NCBI GenBank assembly: GCA_965242805.1
Contig: CBDETD010000002.1
Location: forward strand, 4,092,001-4,156,000
Reading direction: 5' to 3'
Length of the DNA: 64,000 nucleotides
DNA from: JANQEU01 sp965242805
GTDB taxonomy: Bacteria > Bacteroidota > Bacteroidia > Cytophagales > Cyclobacteriaceae
Part shown: positions 1 to 8,960 of the stretch, one piece after another
How the letters are laid out: each line of letters opens with the position of its first letter
Position numbering within the stretch: position 1 is the first letter of the stretch
The notes under the pieces: generated by a model
The model's input: the letters and a program-made list of their open reading frames with translations, nothing else
Databases searched by the model: none
What the model was told of the DNA's origin: nothing
Translations under genes and position numbers: made by a program

Positions 1-2567
1 TCCTCATTATAGTAAACTGATTCATCATTCAATCCTTTCCAGCTGAATCTGTTCATCAGGTTATCGTACATCAGGTCAGTATTGACAAGGTAATCCGGTC
101 CACTGTGTTGTAAAGGAGCAATCCTATACGTTATTCCTTCCTGGATCACATGATGCTTGATATCGATATTGATACTGTTCAGAGATGTATTGTTAAAATA
201 CATCGGCCGTTCGAAATTACTGTTAACCAGAAGATCAATGATGGCAAGGTCTTTTTTCTCCAAACCACTTCCTTTAAGCCTCCATACCAACCGATCCGTT
301 TTATACTGATCTATGGTCGAATCATTTTCTGCCAACCAACTCAATTCACCAACCTTACCCTGCTCCACGTTCATGAACATATCCTTTGCTGGGAGCAGGT
401 TATAACTTCCTCCGGTAGTAGTCGGGAAATTTAATCGTTTATCCTTACGCTTGATTAGTTCCAGTAATCCTTTCGCATTGATTGCACCCTGAATATCGAA
501 TCTTCCTTCGAAATAGGGTAGGTAGTCATTTGGACCGCCTTGAATATAATCTTCATTGGACAGGCTGAAAGGGAGGGCCTTGCTTTCATAAGCATCCCTC
601 ATCATTTGTTCGATGTACCAATCCGTATTGAAATAGCTCAATACGATCACCCTGACATCAGTGCGATGACCCAACACCTCCTGAGCGAACCATAATGGGA
701 ATGTATCATTGTCACCACCCGTAAACAGTATGGAATTCGGGGCACAGGAATCAAGGTAATTCTTAGCCGCTTCTATGGAGAAGTATCTTCCTGATCTATC
801 ATGGTCATCCCAGTTTTCAGAGGCCATCAACGTGGGAACTGCAAGGCAAAGGACAGTGGCCAGCACAGCTCCGATCTTTTGATTTTTAGAAAATCCACTG
901 ATCCAATCAAACAATGCCAGAACACTGAGACCTATCCATATCGTGAATACATAATAAGATCCCGCATAGATATAATCCCTTTCTCTCGGTTCAATGGGAG
1001 GCGAATTCAAATAGAGAACCAGCGCTGCACCGGTTAAGAAGAACAGGAGAAGTGTAACCCAGAAATAACGTTCGTTTTTTCGGTACTGGAAGAACATACC
1101 GATCAAACCAAACAATAATGGTAACCCCCAGTAGATGTTTCTTCCCTTATTTTCTGCGATCTCAATGGGGACCTCCTTAAAGGCTCCATTGATACCGATC
1201 CATCCCGCATCTTGAATGTCCGAAGCTCTACCCGAAAAATTCCACATAAAATAACGGAAATACATAGTACCAAGCTGATGAGCGAACATATAATAGAGGT
1301 TGTCGGCAAAGGTTGGTTTCTCTCCTTGTCGGAGACCTGTTACTTCCCTGTATCGCTGTTGGTGTTTGCCATCAGGGCTTTTACTGTACATCCTGGGGAG
1401 AATTGTGGTGTGTGCAGGATCATACTCCAGTTCGGTTTTGTAATCCTTGATCACATACTCATCCTCGCCTACCATGTAGATAGGATCTCCCTTGGTTTGA
1501 TTTTTTACCTCCGCGGTAAAGTATTGACCTTTGAAAAGAGGTCGACTGCCATATTGTTCACGCTTGAGATATGACACATAGGTCATTATATCCTCGGGAT
1601 TATTTTCGTCAATAGGAGTATCGTAATTTGATCGGATAAGAACGATGGAGTAACTGCTATAACCGATCATTACAAACACGAAGGCGACCAAAGCCGTATT
1701 GAGTATAACTTTTTTCTTTCTAATCGAATAAAGGATACCATAAACGATCGCTCCAATAAAAAGCAATGCAAATATTATTACCCCCGATCCAAAAGGTAAT
1801 CCAATGGAGTTGACGAAGAAAATCTCAAATCCTCCTGCGATGGATGGGAGCCCCGGGATGACTCCGATCATAATGATCAGGATAATTGCAGAAGCTGCTG
1901 CCAAAGTAATGAGAATTCCTCTCCTTGTTGGATTTTCCTTGAATTTGAAATAGACGATCAATCCCAGTGCAGGGATCGTGACGAGGTTCAGTAAGTGAAC
2001 TCCTATCGACAATCCCATCATGTATGCTATTAGGATCAACCATTTGTTTTGATCTGAGCCGTCCTCAATTGTTTCCCATTTAAGGATAGCCCAAAAAACG
2101 AATGCGGTAAAAAAGGAAGACATGGCATAAACCTCTGCCTCCACTGCTGAAAACCAAAAAGAGTCGGAAAATGTACAAGCCAGGGCTCCAACAATACCAG
2201 CTCCCATGATCGCGATGATCTGACCAGGGGTTTCCTGACCTTTTTCGGTTTTTAATATCTTTCTTGAAAGGTGAGTAATGGACCAGAATAAAAACAAAAT
2301 GGTGAATGCACTGCTGACCACACTTAGCATGTTCACCCAGTAGGCAACGTTCTCAACATTGCCAAACGCCAGCATGCTGAACATTCGACCCATAAGTAAG
2401 AAAAATGGGGCTCCGGGAGGGTGTGGTACTTCCAGTTTATATGCTGTGGCAATGAACTCACCGCAGTCCCAAAAACTGGCTGTTGGCTCTACGGTAATTG
2501 TGTAGACCACCAACGAAATGAGAAAAGCAACCCAACCGGTGATGATATTGATCTTCTGGTATCCCAT
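1..2567 (-). CDS. DUF2723 polytopic membrane protein, 3' end cut by the window
   Basis: I read this on the minus strand as one open frame of about 855 codons from ATG at 2567 to the window edge, so the C terminus is missing. The N terminus begins MGYQKINIITGWVAFLISLV. It continues with the family-typical stretch WDCGEFIATAYKLEVPHPPG, and many hydrophobic segments fill roughly the first 560 residues before a soluble C-terminal part. This matches DUF2723, a large Bacteroidota membrane family related to eukaryotic TMEM260 and to GT-C-type glycosyltransferases. The family assignment is firm. A role in protein or envelope glycosylation is inference from that relationship. A weak -7-like box, TAATTTCG on the minus strand (2595-2602), lies about 28 bases before the start. 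Short plus-strand open frames across this region are shadows. Confidence 0.9.
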   Translation of the reverse strand, partial: MGYQKINIITGWVAFLISLVVYTITVEPTASFWDCGEFIATAYKLEVPHPPGAPFFLLMGRMFSMLAFGNVENVAYWVNMLSVVSSAFTILFLFWSITHLSRKILKTEKGQETPGQIIAIMGAGIVGALACTFSDSFWFSAVEAEVYAMSSFFTAFVFWAILKWETIEDGSDQNKWLILIAYMMGLSIGVHLLNLVTIPALGLIVYFKFKENPTRRGILITLAAASAIILIIMIGVIPGLPSIAGGFEIFFVNSIGLPFGSGVIIFALLFIGAIVYGILYSIRKKKVILNTALVAFVFVMIGYSSYSIVLIRSNYDTPIDENNPEDIMTYVSYLKREQYGSRPLFKGQYFTAEVKNQTKGDPIYMVGEDEYVIKDYKTELEYDPAHTTILPRMYSKSPDGKHQQRYREVTGLRQGEKPTFADNLYYMFAHQLGTMYFRYFMWNFSGRASDIQDAGWIGINGAFKEVPIEIAENKGRNIYWGLPLLFGLIGMFFQYRKNERYFWVTLLLFFLTGAALVLYLNSPPIEPRERDYIYAGSYYVFTIWIGLSVLALFDWISGFSKNQKIGAVLATVLCLAVPTLMASENWDDHDRSGRYFSIEAAKNYLDSCAPNSILFTGGDNDTFPLWFAQEVLGHRTDVRVIVLSYFNTDWYIEQMMRDAYESKALPFSLSNEDYIQGGPNDYLPYFEGRFDIQGAINAKGLLELIKRKDKRLNFPTTTGGSYNLLPAKDMFMNVEQGKVGELSWLAENDSTIDQYKTDRLVWRLKGSGLEKKDLAIIDLLVNSNFERPMYFNNTSLNSINIDIKHHVIQEGITYRIAPLQHSGPDYLVNTDLMYDNLMNRFSWKGLNDESVYYNE

Positions 2568-2676
2568 TTTCTTCAAATTATCTGTGAGGAGAGGCGAAAT
2601 TAGCAATTAATGTATAATAAACGGGGAACGAGTAAGGTCATTTGCGTATTTAACAATTTTTAGCTTGGAACCGTAT

Positions 2677-2684
2677 TACTTTTG
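2677..2684 (+). promoter_or_regulatory. Candidate -7 promoter box TACTTTTG before the MOSC gene
   Basis: TACTTTTG matches the Bacteroidota -7 consensus TAnnTTTG exactly. It ends only four bases before the ATG at 2689, so a transcript would start at or just past that codon. I see no TTTG at the usual upstream distance. Confidence 0.4.
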
Positions 2685-2688
2685 AGCC

Positions 2689-3183
2689 ATGGCTGAAGAA
2701 GAACCCGTACTAAAAGTCCTGATGAACACCATTCCCCAGGTTGGACAGGTGGAAGGCATTACAATTCGTCCAGGTCGGAGAGAAGATCCTGTTGAAATTC
2801 CTGAAGTGCTTGCAACAGATAGTGGATTGGAAGGTGATCATTTTAGTTCAAAATCCAGTGATAAACGACAGGTAACCTTGATCCAAAGGGAACATTTGGA
2901 TGCTGTTGGTTCTATCTTGGGTATAGGCGTCGCCGATCACAAACTCACAAGACGTAATATAGCCGTGAGCGGGATCAATTTGTTGGCTCTGAAAGAACAA
3001 AGATTTCAGATCGGAGAAGCTATTCTGGAAGGTACAGGGGAATGTCATCCGTGTTCACGTATGGAAGAGAATTTTGGCCCCGGAGGGTATAATGCGATGC
3101 GAGGCCATGGAGGTTTGACAGCCAGGGTTATTCAACCTGGATTGATAAAGCAGGGTGACGAGGTGAAGCTAATTCCGGATTAA
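2689..3183 (+). CDS. MOSC-domain protein, putative sulfur carrier
   Basis: This 164-residue protein shows the MOSC signature. GLEGDHF lies near residues 46-52, TRRNIAVSGINLL near 87-99, the CHPCSRME cysteine motif has C119 and C122, and GHGGLTARV lies near 139-147. MOSC domains are cysteine-using sulfur-carrier modules related to the molybdenum-cofactor sulfurase C terminus, and C122 is the likely conserved cysteine. The exact substrate cannot be read from sequence. The start at 2689 lies right behind a -7 box, so translation may be leaderless. Alternatively it may begin at the in-frame ATG at 2722, which still leaves the MOSC core intact. The gene converges with the next one, with one base between stop codons. 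Confidence 0.85.
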   Translation: MAEEEPVLKVLMNTIPQVGQVEGITIRPGRREDPVEIPEVLATDSGLEGDHFSSKSSDKRQVTLIQREHLDAVGSILGIGVADHKLTRRNIAVSGINLLALKEQRFQIGEAILEGTGECHPCSRMEENFGPGGYNAMRGHGGLTARVIQPGLIKQGDEVKLIPD

Positions 3184-3184
3184 T

Positions 3185-3832
3185 TTATTTATAGATCAGC
3201 GTATAGAACACCAACCATAGCAGGAAGAAAGGAATGTAGGTTGTAATTACCACATATGAAGAGATCGACCATTTCTTTCGACTCAGGTAGAATATTCCTA
3301 TGATCAGTACTAACCAATATCCTATTTCGAAAACATTCAAAGCTTTAAAGGGATAATGGAGTTTATCGGGTAGTGATTGATAATCAACCAAATTCATAAG
3401 AGAGAAAGGGTAGAACGCTACCACGTCTTGGTAAGATGGGTCACCAGCAAAAGACAGGAACCAAAAGAGGTCCAAAATCTCGGGGATAATGAAGATCAAT
3501 TCGCTGAACATTACCCACCGCCAGAGAGTAGCATATGTAAGCCGGTAGCCAAACATGAAGCATCCGACCCAGAGGAGGAAAGTGGTCAACGTAAATTTCC
3601 ATGCCAGAAAGAAGGGGATGCTCAGGTATTGAAGCCCAAAGAAAATATCAAAGATCCACATCTGACCCTGCGCCTGCAAGACCTCAAAAGCAGCGATGTC
3701 TGCAATAACGAATAACCGCTTTAGGACAAGTATGATGATATACAATAGACATATAGTGATGAAAAATAAAGTAGAATTGAACTGGTACCAGTCCTCAAAA
3801 AACTTTTCACGGTAATCAGCAAGAAATTTCAT
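3185..3832 (-). CDS. Small polytopic membrane protein of unknown function
   Basis: A 215-residue, strongly hydrophobic protein with about five or six predicted transmembrane stretches (around residues 20-40, 65-80, 82-95, 105-125, 168-185 and 193-213) and no recognisable catalytic motif. It begins MKFLADYREKFFEDWYQFNS. I do not recognise a family beyond similarity to uncharacterised Bacteroidota membrane proteins. It is transcribed on its own, divergent from the TPR gene at 3919 and convergent with the MOSC gene. Codon content looks like its neighbours, so it is probably a real chromosomal gene. Function is unknown. Confidence 0.7.
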   Translation of the reverse strand: MKFLADYREKFFEDWYQFNSTLFFITICLLYIIILVLKRLFVIADIAAFEVLQAQGQMWIFDIFFGLQYLSIPFFLAWKFTLTTFLLWVGCFMFGYRLTYATLWRWVMFSELIFIIPEILDLFWFLSFAGDPSYQDVVAFYPFSLMNLVDYQSLPDKLHYPFKALNVFEIGYWLVLIIGIFYLSRKKWSISSYVVITTYIPFFLLWLVFYTLIYK

Positions 3833-3918
3833 TCAAGATGGAGCTAACTTCGTAAACATAAAGAAACTTCCTTTTGGTTTGGAACGAATATTGAGAGAAC
3901 AGGAGCATAATTTTTGAA

Positions 3919-5106
3919 ATGAGGTTTTTTTTAGCTTTTACCGTAATCATTTGGGTTCAGGTTGCACTTGGTCAGGATGACTTATCTGGTCCGGTTGACT
4001 CTTCGGCCAATGTCCTGCTTAAAAATAGATATGTACAGTTTGAGGCCACCCAGGCCATGTTCGATATGTACAACTATGACTTCGACAAGGCCCATCGTCA
4101 ATACAATTATCTGCGCAAACAATATGGATGGCATCCTTTGCCATATTTTCTCCTTGGGTTAAATAAATGGTGGCAGTTGATGCCTTATGGTACCCAGGAG
4201 ACCGAATGGGACAAACCATTTCTGGCATATATGGATACAGCAGAAGTTTTGGCCAAGAGGCTTTACAATGAGGTGGATGAAATCGAGGGAGCCTTCTTTT
4301 TGGCGGCAGCTTATGCATTCAAAGGCAGACTATACTCTGACCGTGGCCAATACACGAAGGCCGCGTTTGTGGGCAAAAATTCATTGAAATATATGGAGAT
4401 CACCCGTGGACATGAAGATTTCAGCCCTGAAATACTTTTTGGGGATGGCCTATTCAATTACTATGCTGAATGGATCAGGGAAAACTACAAGATGCTTCGT
4501 CCATTAATGGCTTTTTTCCCTGAAGGGGATAAAAAGTTGGGGATTGAACAATTAAAGGAAACGGCCAGCAACGCTTTCTATTCCAGAACCGAGGCCCAAT
4601 ACTATTTGATGCGAATATTATACGCAGAGGAGGGAGATCTCGCCGGAGCCATACAAATTTCAAGGTACCTTCATGAGCAATACCCGAATAATGCTTATTT
4701 CCATCGATATTTTACTCGACTGTTGTATCAAAGTGGCAGATACAGAGAAGCAATTGATGAAAGCCTGGAAATCATAAATCGGATTGATCTGGCTATGCCG
4801 GGATATGAGTATAACTCCGGGAGATATGCAGGTTTTTTTCTGGGACATGCTTATGAAATTAAGAGAGATTACGAACAGGCGAAGAAGTATTTCAACTATG
4901 CCATCGAGTATGGGGAGCTGGCTAATGCCCAAAAGATGGGTTACTACATCTATTCTTTTGTTCATTTAGGTAGAATTGCAATGCGGGAGGAGAATTATGA
5001 GGAAGCCAAAAAACAATACACCCGAACCAAAAAGATCACGAAACGGAAACATCCGGCAAACAAGGAGGCACGGAAAAGATTAGCAGAGATCAAAGAAAAG
5101 ACTTAA
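3919..5106 (+). CDS. Exported tetratricopeptide-repeat protein
   Basis: This 395-residue protein starts with a signal peptide (MRFFLAFTVIIWVQVALGQ, cleavage expected after the Gln) and then consists of helical repeats. Near the C terminus recognisable TPR units read SGRYAGFFLGHAYEIKRDYE and HLGRIAMREENYEEAKKQY. It is therefore probably periplasmic or surface-associated and acts through protein contacts. TPR proteins of this kind are common in Bacteroidota envelopes and their partners cannot be predicted. The stop codon is 13 bases before the aminotransferase at 5120, so the two genes may share a transcript. Plus- and minus-strand open frames inside it are shadows. Confidence 0.8.
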   Translation: MRFFLAFTVIIWVQVALGQDDLSGPVDSSANVLLKNRYVQFEATQAMFDMYNYDFDKAHRQYNYLRKQYGWHPLPYFLLGLNKWWQLMPYGTQETEWDKPFLAYMDTAEVLAKRLYNEVDEIEGAFFLAAAYAFKGRLYSDRGQYTKAAFVGKNSLKYMEITRGHEDFSPEILFGDGLFNYYAEWIRENYKMLRPLMAFFPEGDKKLGIEQLKETASNAFYSRTEAQYYLMRILYAEEGDLAGAIQISRYLHEQYPNNAYFHRYFTRLLYQSGRYREAIDESLEIINRIDLAMPGYEYNSGRYAGFFLGHAYEIKRDYEQAKKYFNYAIEYGELANAQKMGYYIYSFVHLGRIAMREENYEEAKKQYTRTKKITKRKHPANKEARKRLAEIKEKT

Positions 5107-5119
5107 CCTTACTTCTGCA

Positions 5120-6208
5120 ATGAAAGTCCCCTTCATCAACCTAAAGGCCCAATATCAAAACATCAAATCTGATATAGATGATGCGATCTCCAAAGTTCTT
5201 GAAGGAGGTTTTTATATAGGGACCGATATTGTCTCAAAGTTCGAAAAATCAATTGCTGATTTCTACAAAGTCGAACACGCGATTGCTGTGGCTAATGGGT
5301 ATGATGCCTTATACATCAGTCTGAAAATGTTGGGCATCGGGCCTGGTGACGAAGTAATAACATCGGCCTACACATGGGTTGCCACTGCCAATGCCATTTC
5401 CCAAACAGGTGCAACACCTGTCTTTGTTGATATTCATGAAAGGGATTACAACCTTGATATTGAACAAGCAGAAGATTCCATTACCGATCACACCAAAGCT
5501 ATCATTCCCGTCCATATTTACGGGCAAAGTTGTGATATGGATGATTTGTTGGACATGGCTACCAACTATGGCTTAAAGATCGTGGAGGATGCAGCACAGG
5601 GTCATGGCGCAAGGTATAAGAAGCAACTGGTTGGGAGCTTTGGTGATGCAGGCGTTTTGAGTTTCTATCCTACCAAACAGTTGGGAGCTTACGGTGATGC
5701 AGGTTGTATTTTAACCGATAACGAAGACTTTGCTGAAAAATGCAGGATCTATGCCCGGCATGGCATACATGGCGATCAATTTGTCATGGATGGGATCAAC
5801 AGTCGGATTGACACGCTCCAGGCGGCGATATTGCAGGTTAAATTGTACCATTTGGTTCATTGGACGATGGAGAGGCAGGCTATTGCCCAGATGTACATGG
5901 ATCAACTAGCAGATATAAGAGAGATAGTTCTTCCGGATATCGACAAAGACAAGGAACATTCCTTTTACAACTTTCCCCTGCTGGTGCAAAAACCGAAAAA
6001 ACTGAAGGATTTCTTATTGGATAAGGGCATTGAAACCGGGACCAATTACAAGTTTGTCCTTCCCCATTTGAAATTTTTCAAGTCCAAAGAACGATTTCCT
6101 GTGGCGGAATCCATTTCACGGAGGGTTTTGACGTTACCCATATACCCTGAGCTCACAGAGCGGCAGATCAATTATGTCTGTGAGCAGATCAAGGAGTTTT
6201 ATAGCTGA
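5120..6208 (+). CDS. DegT/DnrJ/EryC1/StrS-family sugar aminotransferase
   Basis: A 362-residue PLP-dependent sugar aminotransferase. The PLP lysine is K186 in SFYPTKQLGAYGDAG, and the cofactor-contacting EDAAQ motif is at residues 156-160. The N terminus has the family opening VPFINLKAQYQ and the AVANGYDAL segment. Such enzymes transfer an amino group from glutamate to a keto sugar nucleotide, often dTDP-3-keto-6-deoxyhexose or a UDP-keto sugar, for polysaccharides. The precise substrate is not readable. The gene sits ahead of the asnB-like gene and the polysaccharide locus. It is distinct from the second DegT enzyme at 10769-11890, so at least two different amino sugars may be made here. A hairpin follows at 6224-6246. 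Confidence 0.85.
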   Translation: MKVPFINLKAQYQNIKSDIDDAISKVLEGGFYIGTDIVSKFEKSIADFYKVEHAIAVANGYDALYISLKMLGIGPGDEVITSAYTWVATANAISQTGATPVFVDIHERDYNLDIEQAEDSITDHTKAIIPVHIYGQSCDMDDLLDMATNYGLKIVEDAAQGHGARYKKQLVGSFGDAGVLSFYPTKQLGAYGDAGCILTDNEDFAEKCRIYARHGIHGDQFVMDGINSRIDTLQAAILQVKLYHLVHWTMERQAIAQMYMDQLADIREIVLPDIDKDKEHSFYNFPLLVQKPKKLKDFLLDKGIETGTNYKFVLPHLKFFKSKERFPVAESISRRVLTLPIYPELTERQINYVCEQIKEFYS

Positions 6209-6223
6209 TTACGTACGATCGTC

Positions 6224-6246
6224 ATTCCCTGGTTTAACCAGGGAAT
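6224..6246. repeat. Palindromic hairpin, copy 1 (11-bp stem)
   Basis: A 23-base palindrome with arms ATTCCCTGGTT and AACCAGGGAAT lies 16 bases after the aminotransferase stop. A variant copy lies at 8938-8960 after asnB, with changed but still pairing stem bases. No T-tract follows, so it is more like a short extragenic repeat than a canonical terminator. Confidence 0.75.
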
Positions 6247-6386
6247 CTTATTCAACAGTTTTTTAGTTAAATGTCCTTTTGTCTTCAAACATAAGAGGAA
6301 TGATGAATTATGTTTTCGAGTTCCAGTAAAGAAAATGGAGAATCTTAAAGTCCATCACCGTTAATTTAGTTCTCTTCATTTCTTTT

Positions 6387-6423
6387 CCTTGATGAAAAGA
6401 AACGAAGCAAAGAAAAATCAAGC
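6387..6423. repeat. CCTTGATG...ATCAAG repeat, direct copy
   Basis: The sequence begins CCTTGATGAAAAGAAACGA and ends AAAAATCAAG. A closely related copy lies inverted at 6664-6696 and another in direct orientation at 9194-9225. This is a recurring A/T-rich intergenic repeat. Confidence 0.6.
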
Positions 6424-6518
6424 CAAAATAATCGCCTATCACCCCTCTGGCCTTCCCACGCCCGGGTATTTTGGCGGGCCACCGCTCTTCTCCGCTATTG
6501 CGAAGTTTGGGAAACTCT

Positions 6519-6668
6519 GGCCTTGAGCAAAAAGCGCTAAGATTTTTTGATCACTAGCTATCTTTCTTCGCTATACTGTCTGAGTCCGATGAAGTTTTAT
6601 TGAAGTCGGACGAGTTTATAGCGATAGTAGTCATAGATCAAAAAATTAGCTTTTTGTTCACAGCCTTG
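6519..6668. repeat. Long imperfect hairpin element
   Basis: The left arm (about 6519-6574) and right arm (about 6616-6668) are imperfectly complementary. Both contain CAAAAAGC, TTTTTTGATC and CGCTATA elements in mirrored order. The centre pairs GTCCGA (6584-6589) with TCGGAC (6606-6611). Together with the outer repeat pair (6387-6423 and 6664-6696) this forms a fold-back structure of roughly 300 bases, like a miniature mobile or REP-type element. Confidence 0.6.
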
Positions 6669-6696
6669 ATTTTTTTGTTTCGTTTTTGCATCAAGG
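6664..6696. repeat. CCTTGATG...ATCAAGG repeat, inverted copy
   Basis: The reverse complement of this 33-mer differs from the 9194-9225 copy at essentially one position, and it is the inverted partner of 6387-6423. It forms the outer arm of the hairpin element in this gap. Confidence 0.65.
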
Positions 6697-6894
6697 CAAA
6701 AATGAAAGACCTGCCTGGTCTAAAGGCAGAGGCAAGCAAAATGAAATCGAAGATTCACGAGGGGTGGTGTGCATGCAAGTGGGTATGAGGAAAATGAAGA
6801 AATACAAATGATTTACAAGATCAATAGGTTTCACCAATTCATATATTAAGAATGAGAATTCCCAGATCTCTAAGCCACAGAATCCCAATTAAAC

Positions 6895-6902
6895 TATGTT
6901 TG
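6895..6902 (+). promoter_or_regulatory. Candidate -7 promoter box TATGTTTG for the asnB-like gene
   Basis: An exact TAnnTTTG match 27 bases before the ATG at 6930, giving a leader of about 20 bases. No clear TTTG box is seen at the usual -33 distance. Confidence 0.45.
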
Positions 6903-6929
6903 CCACCAGATCAAGACCTTTAACAGGTA

Positions 6930-8807
6930 ATGTGTGGTATTACCGGGATATATTCATTTTCCAGACTTGATAATCAGCAAATAGAGTCTCTCAAGGAGTC
7001 AACATCCAAGTTGACCTTACGAGGTCCTGATGCCCATGATAGCTGGAATGACGGTAAGGTTGGACTTGGTCAAACTCGGCTGTCCATAATCGATACATCG
7101 GATAGGGGCCTCCAACCCATGGCGGACACGACAGGGAAATACATGATCATCTACAATGGGGAAGTCTACAATTACAAAGAGATCAAAAAGGATCTTCTGG
7201 CAAAGGGGTATTCCTTCCATTCTGAAACAGATACGGAGGTTGTGTTGAATGCCTTCATCGAGTGGGGCCCTCAATGTCTTCAAAGATTCAATGGATTCTT
7301 TGGATTTGCGATTTACTCACTGGAGGATCATAAGTTATTTATCGCTCGCGATCGATTCGGCATCAAGCCTTTGATGTACATCAGGACGAATTCATATTTT
7401 GCTTTCGCGTCAGAGCTGAAGGCCCTGGTCGATTATGGGTGGGAAAGGAAAATGGACAAAGAATCCTTGAACTTATTTTTCCAGCTCACTTATATCCCTT
7501 CACCAAAATCGATTTTTGAGGGAGTCGAGAAATTAGAACCTGGTCAATTCCTGTTAATAGATGGGGAGGATGTAAGGAAAGAAAAGTACTTCGAAGTTCC
7601 ATATACAGATTCACCTCAAATTCAGGGTTTTGATGATGCCAAAAGTAAGGTCAGGGAAACGCTACAACGGTCTGTAATTGATCGATTAGTCTCAGACGTT
7701 CCATTGGGTTCTTTTTTAAGCGGGGGGATCGATTCCTCCATTGTCACTTCCATAGCTGCACAAGAAGTAGAAGACTTTAAGACTTTTTCCATCGGATTTA
7801 CGGAAAACAGGTTCTTTGATGAGACCAAATATGCGGAACTCCTTTCCAAAAGATATAGAACGGATCATCATACGTTTCCTTTGTCCAATGAGGATTTGTA
7901 CGAGCATTTAGATAACATAGTGAATTACCTGGATGAACCTTTCGCTGATTCATCTGCCATACCCGTTTACATTCTTAGCGAGAGAACCAGAAAGCACGTA
8001 ACCGTTGCGCTTTCAGGGGATGGAGCTGATGAAGTATTTTCCGGATACAATAAGCATATCGCCTGGCAGATGAGCAATTCGGAAGACCTTCGAAATAGAC
8101 TATTAAAAAAGGGGGCTCCAATATTCAAACTATTACCTAAATCCCGGGGTAATGTAGTATCCAATTTTTTCCGTCAGTTGGATAGATATGTGGACGTCCT
8201 TAATCTAACTCGGCAGGATAAATACTGGTTGCTCGCGAGTTTTGGAAGTGAGAAGCTGAGAAATGGGATCTTAAATTCAGACTATTTCTATGGTCTGGAG
8301 GACTATAGATCCGAAGCAATTGACACATTTAACTCCACCAACCTCAATAGATTTCTGGCTCAGGATGTGAAGACAGTCTTGCAGGGGGACATGTTACCCA
8401 AGGTGGACTTCATGTCCATGGCAAACAGTTTGGAGGTACGGGTCCCATTTCTTGATCCCAATGTGGTGGAAGCTGCATTCAATATTCCGGAATCGATGAA
8501 GGTAAAAGGAAACACAAGGAAGTATGTACTTAGAGAGGCTTTTCGGGATGACCTTCCACATGAATTATATGAAAGGGGTAAGCAAGGATTTGAGGTGCCC
8601 TTGATGGAGTGGTTCAAAGGACCCATGCGATCCCAGTTGGATAATGTCATTTTTGACCGTGATAAAATTGAAAGTCAGAAGATTTTTAACTGGTCTGGAT
8701 TAGAGGAGCTTCGCAAAAAGCTTTTCTCGAAGAATCCCGAAGATTCTGTCATTCACACCTGGCAGCTGTTTGTTTTTCAAAAGTGGTGGGAGAAGTATTT
8801 TAATTAA
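6930..8807 (+). CDS. asnB: Asparagine synthetase (glutamine-hydrolysing)-type amidotransferase
   Basis: This 625-residue protein starts MCGITGIYSF, so after Met removal Cys2 is the class-II glutaminase nucleophile. RGPDAHDSW (31-39), YNGEVYNY (75-82) and ARDRFGIKPL (139-148) belong to the glutaminase domain. The ATP-pyrophosphatase loop SGGIDSS is at 264-270, followed by the synthetase domain. All catalytic elements look intact. The reaction is ATP-dependent amidation of a carboxylate using glutamine. It could make asparagine. Because it sits among polysaccharide genes and near diacetamido-uronic acid genes, it could instead amidate a uronic acid to a uronamide, as AsnB-like proteins of O-antigen loci (WbpS type) are thought to do. 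The start is fixed by the invariant Cys2. Confidence 0.9.
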   Translation: MCGITGIYSFSRLDNQQIESLKESTSKLTLRGPDAHDSWNDGKVGLGQTRLSIIDTSDRGLQPMADTTGKYMIIYNGEVYNYKEIKKDLLAKGYSFHSETDTEVVLNAFIEWGPQCLQRFNGFFGFAIYSLEDHKLFIARDRFGIKPLMYIRTNSYFAFASELKALVDYGWERKMDKESLNLFFQLTYIPSPKSIFEGVEKLEPGQFLLIDGEDVRKEKYFEVPYTDSPQIQGFDDAKSKVRETLQRSVIDRLVSDVPLGSFLSGGIDSSIVTSIAAQEVEDFKTFSIGFTENRFFDETKYAELLSKRYRTDHHTFPLSNEDLYEHLDNIVNYLDEPFADSSAIPVYILSERTRKHVTVALSGDGADEVFSGYNKHIAWQMSNSEDLRNRLLKKGAPIFKLLPKSRGNVVSNFFRQLDRYVDVLNLTRQDKYWLLASFGSEKLRNGILNSDYFYGLEDYRSEAIDTFNSTNLNRFLAQDVKTVLQGDMLPKVDFMSMANSLEVRVPFLDPNVVEAAFNIPESMKVKGNTRKYVLREAFRDDLPHELYERGKQGFEVPLMEWFKGPMRSQLDNVIFDRDKIESQKIFNWSGLEELRKKLFSKNPEDSVIHTWQLFVFQKWWEKYFN

Positions 8808-8937
8808 ATATTTCTAAATGACCATCCCTTGCTGTCGTCCTGACCTGTCTTCCGTAGGTAGAGGTACTCGAAGGATTAGACAGCAAGTATCCCAAAACCA
8901 ACCCTTATTTTATGACATCTGACAACCCCAAACCGTC

Positions 8938-8960
8938 ATTCCTCGGTTTAACCGGGGAAT
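8938..8960. repeat. Palindromic hairpin, copy 2
   Basis: Arms ATTCCTCGGTT and AACCGGGGAAT with a one-base centre. It is related to the 6224-6246 copy. Flanking bases GTC before and CTTAT after are shared, and the stem differences preserve pairing, counting one G-T pair. Confidence 0.7.

Larger units (their letters stand above)
6209..6929. other. Gap of ~720 bases made of palindromic repeats, no credible gene
   Basis: I find no convincing protein here. The gap holds the 23-base palindrome at 6224-6246, a repeat at 6387-6423 that recurs inverted at 6664-6696, and a long imperfect hairpin between about 6519 and 6668. An asnB promoter candidate lies at 6895-6902. Short open frames inside are by-products of the repeats. 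Confidence 0.7.

Noticed and set aside
150..2603. Plus-strand and other-frame open stretches in the first 2.6 kb
   Set aside because: They are antisense or frame shadows of the DUF2723 gene, which has an uninterrupted minus-strand frame.
4019..4965. Minus-strand and alternate plus frames within the TPR gene
   Set aside because: They are shadows; the TPR frame has a signal peptide and repeat structure.
6600..6888. Short open frames on both strands in the asnB upstream gap
   Set aside because: They lie in the fold-back repeat and have no recognisable protein features.
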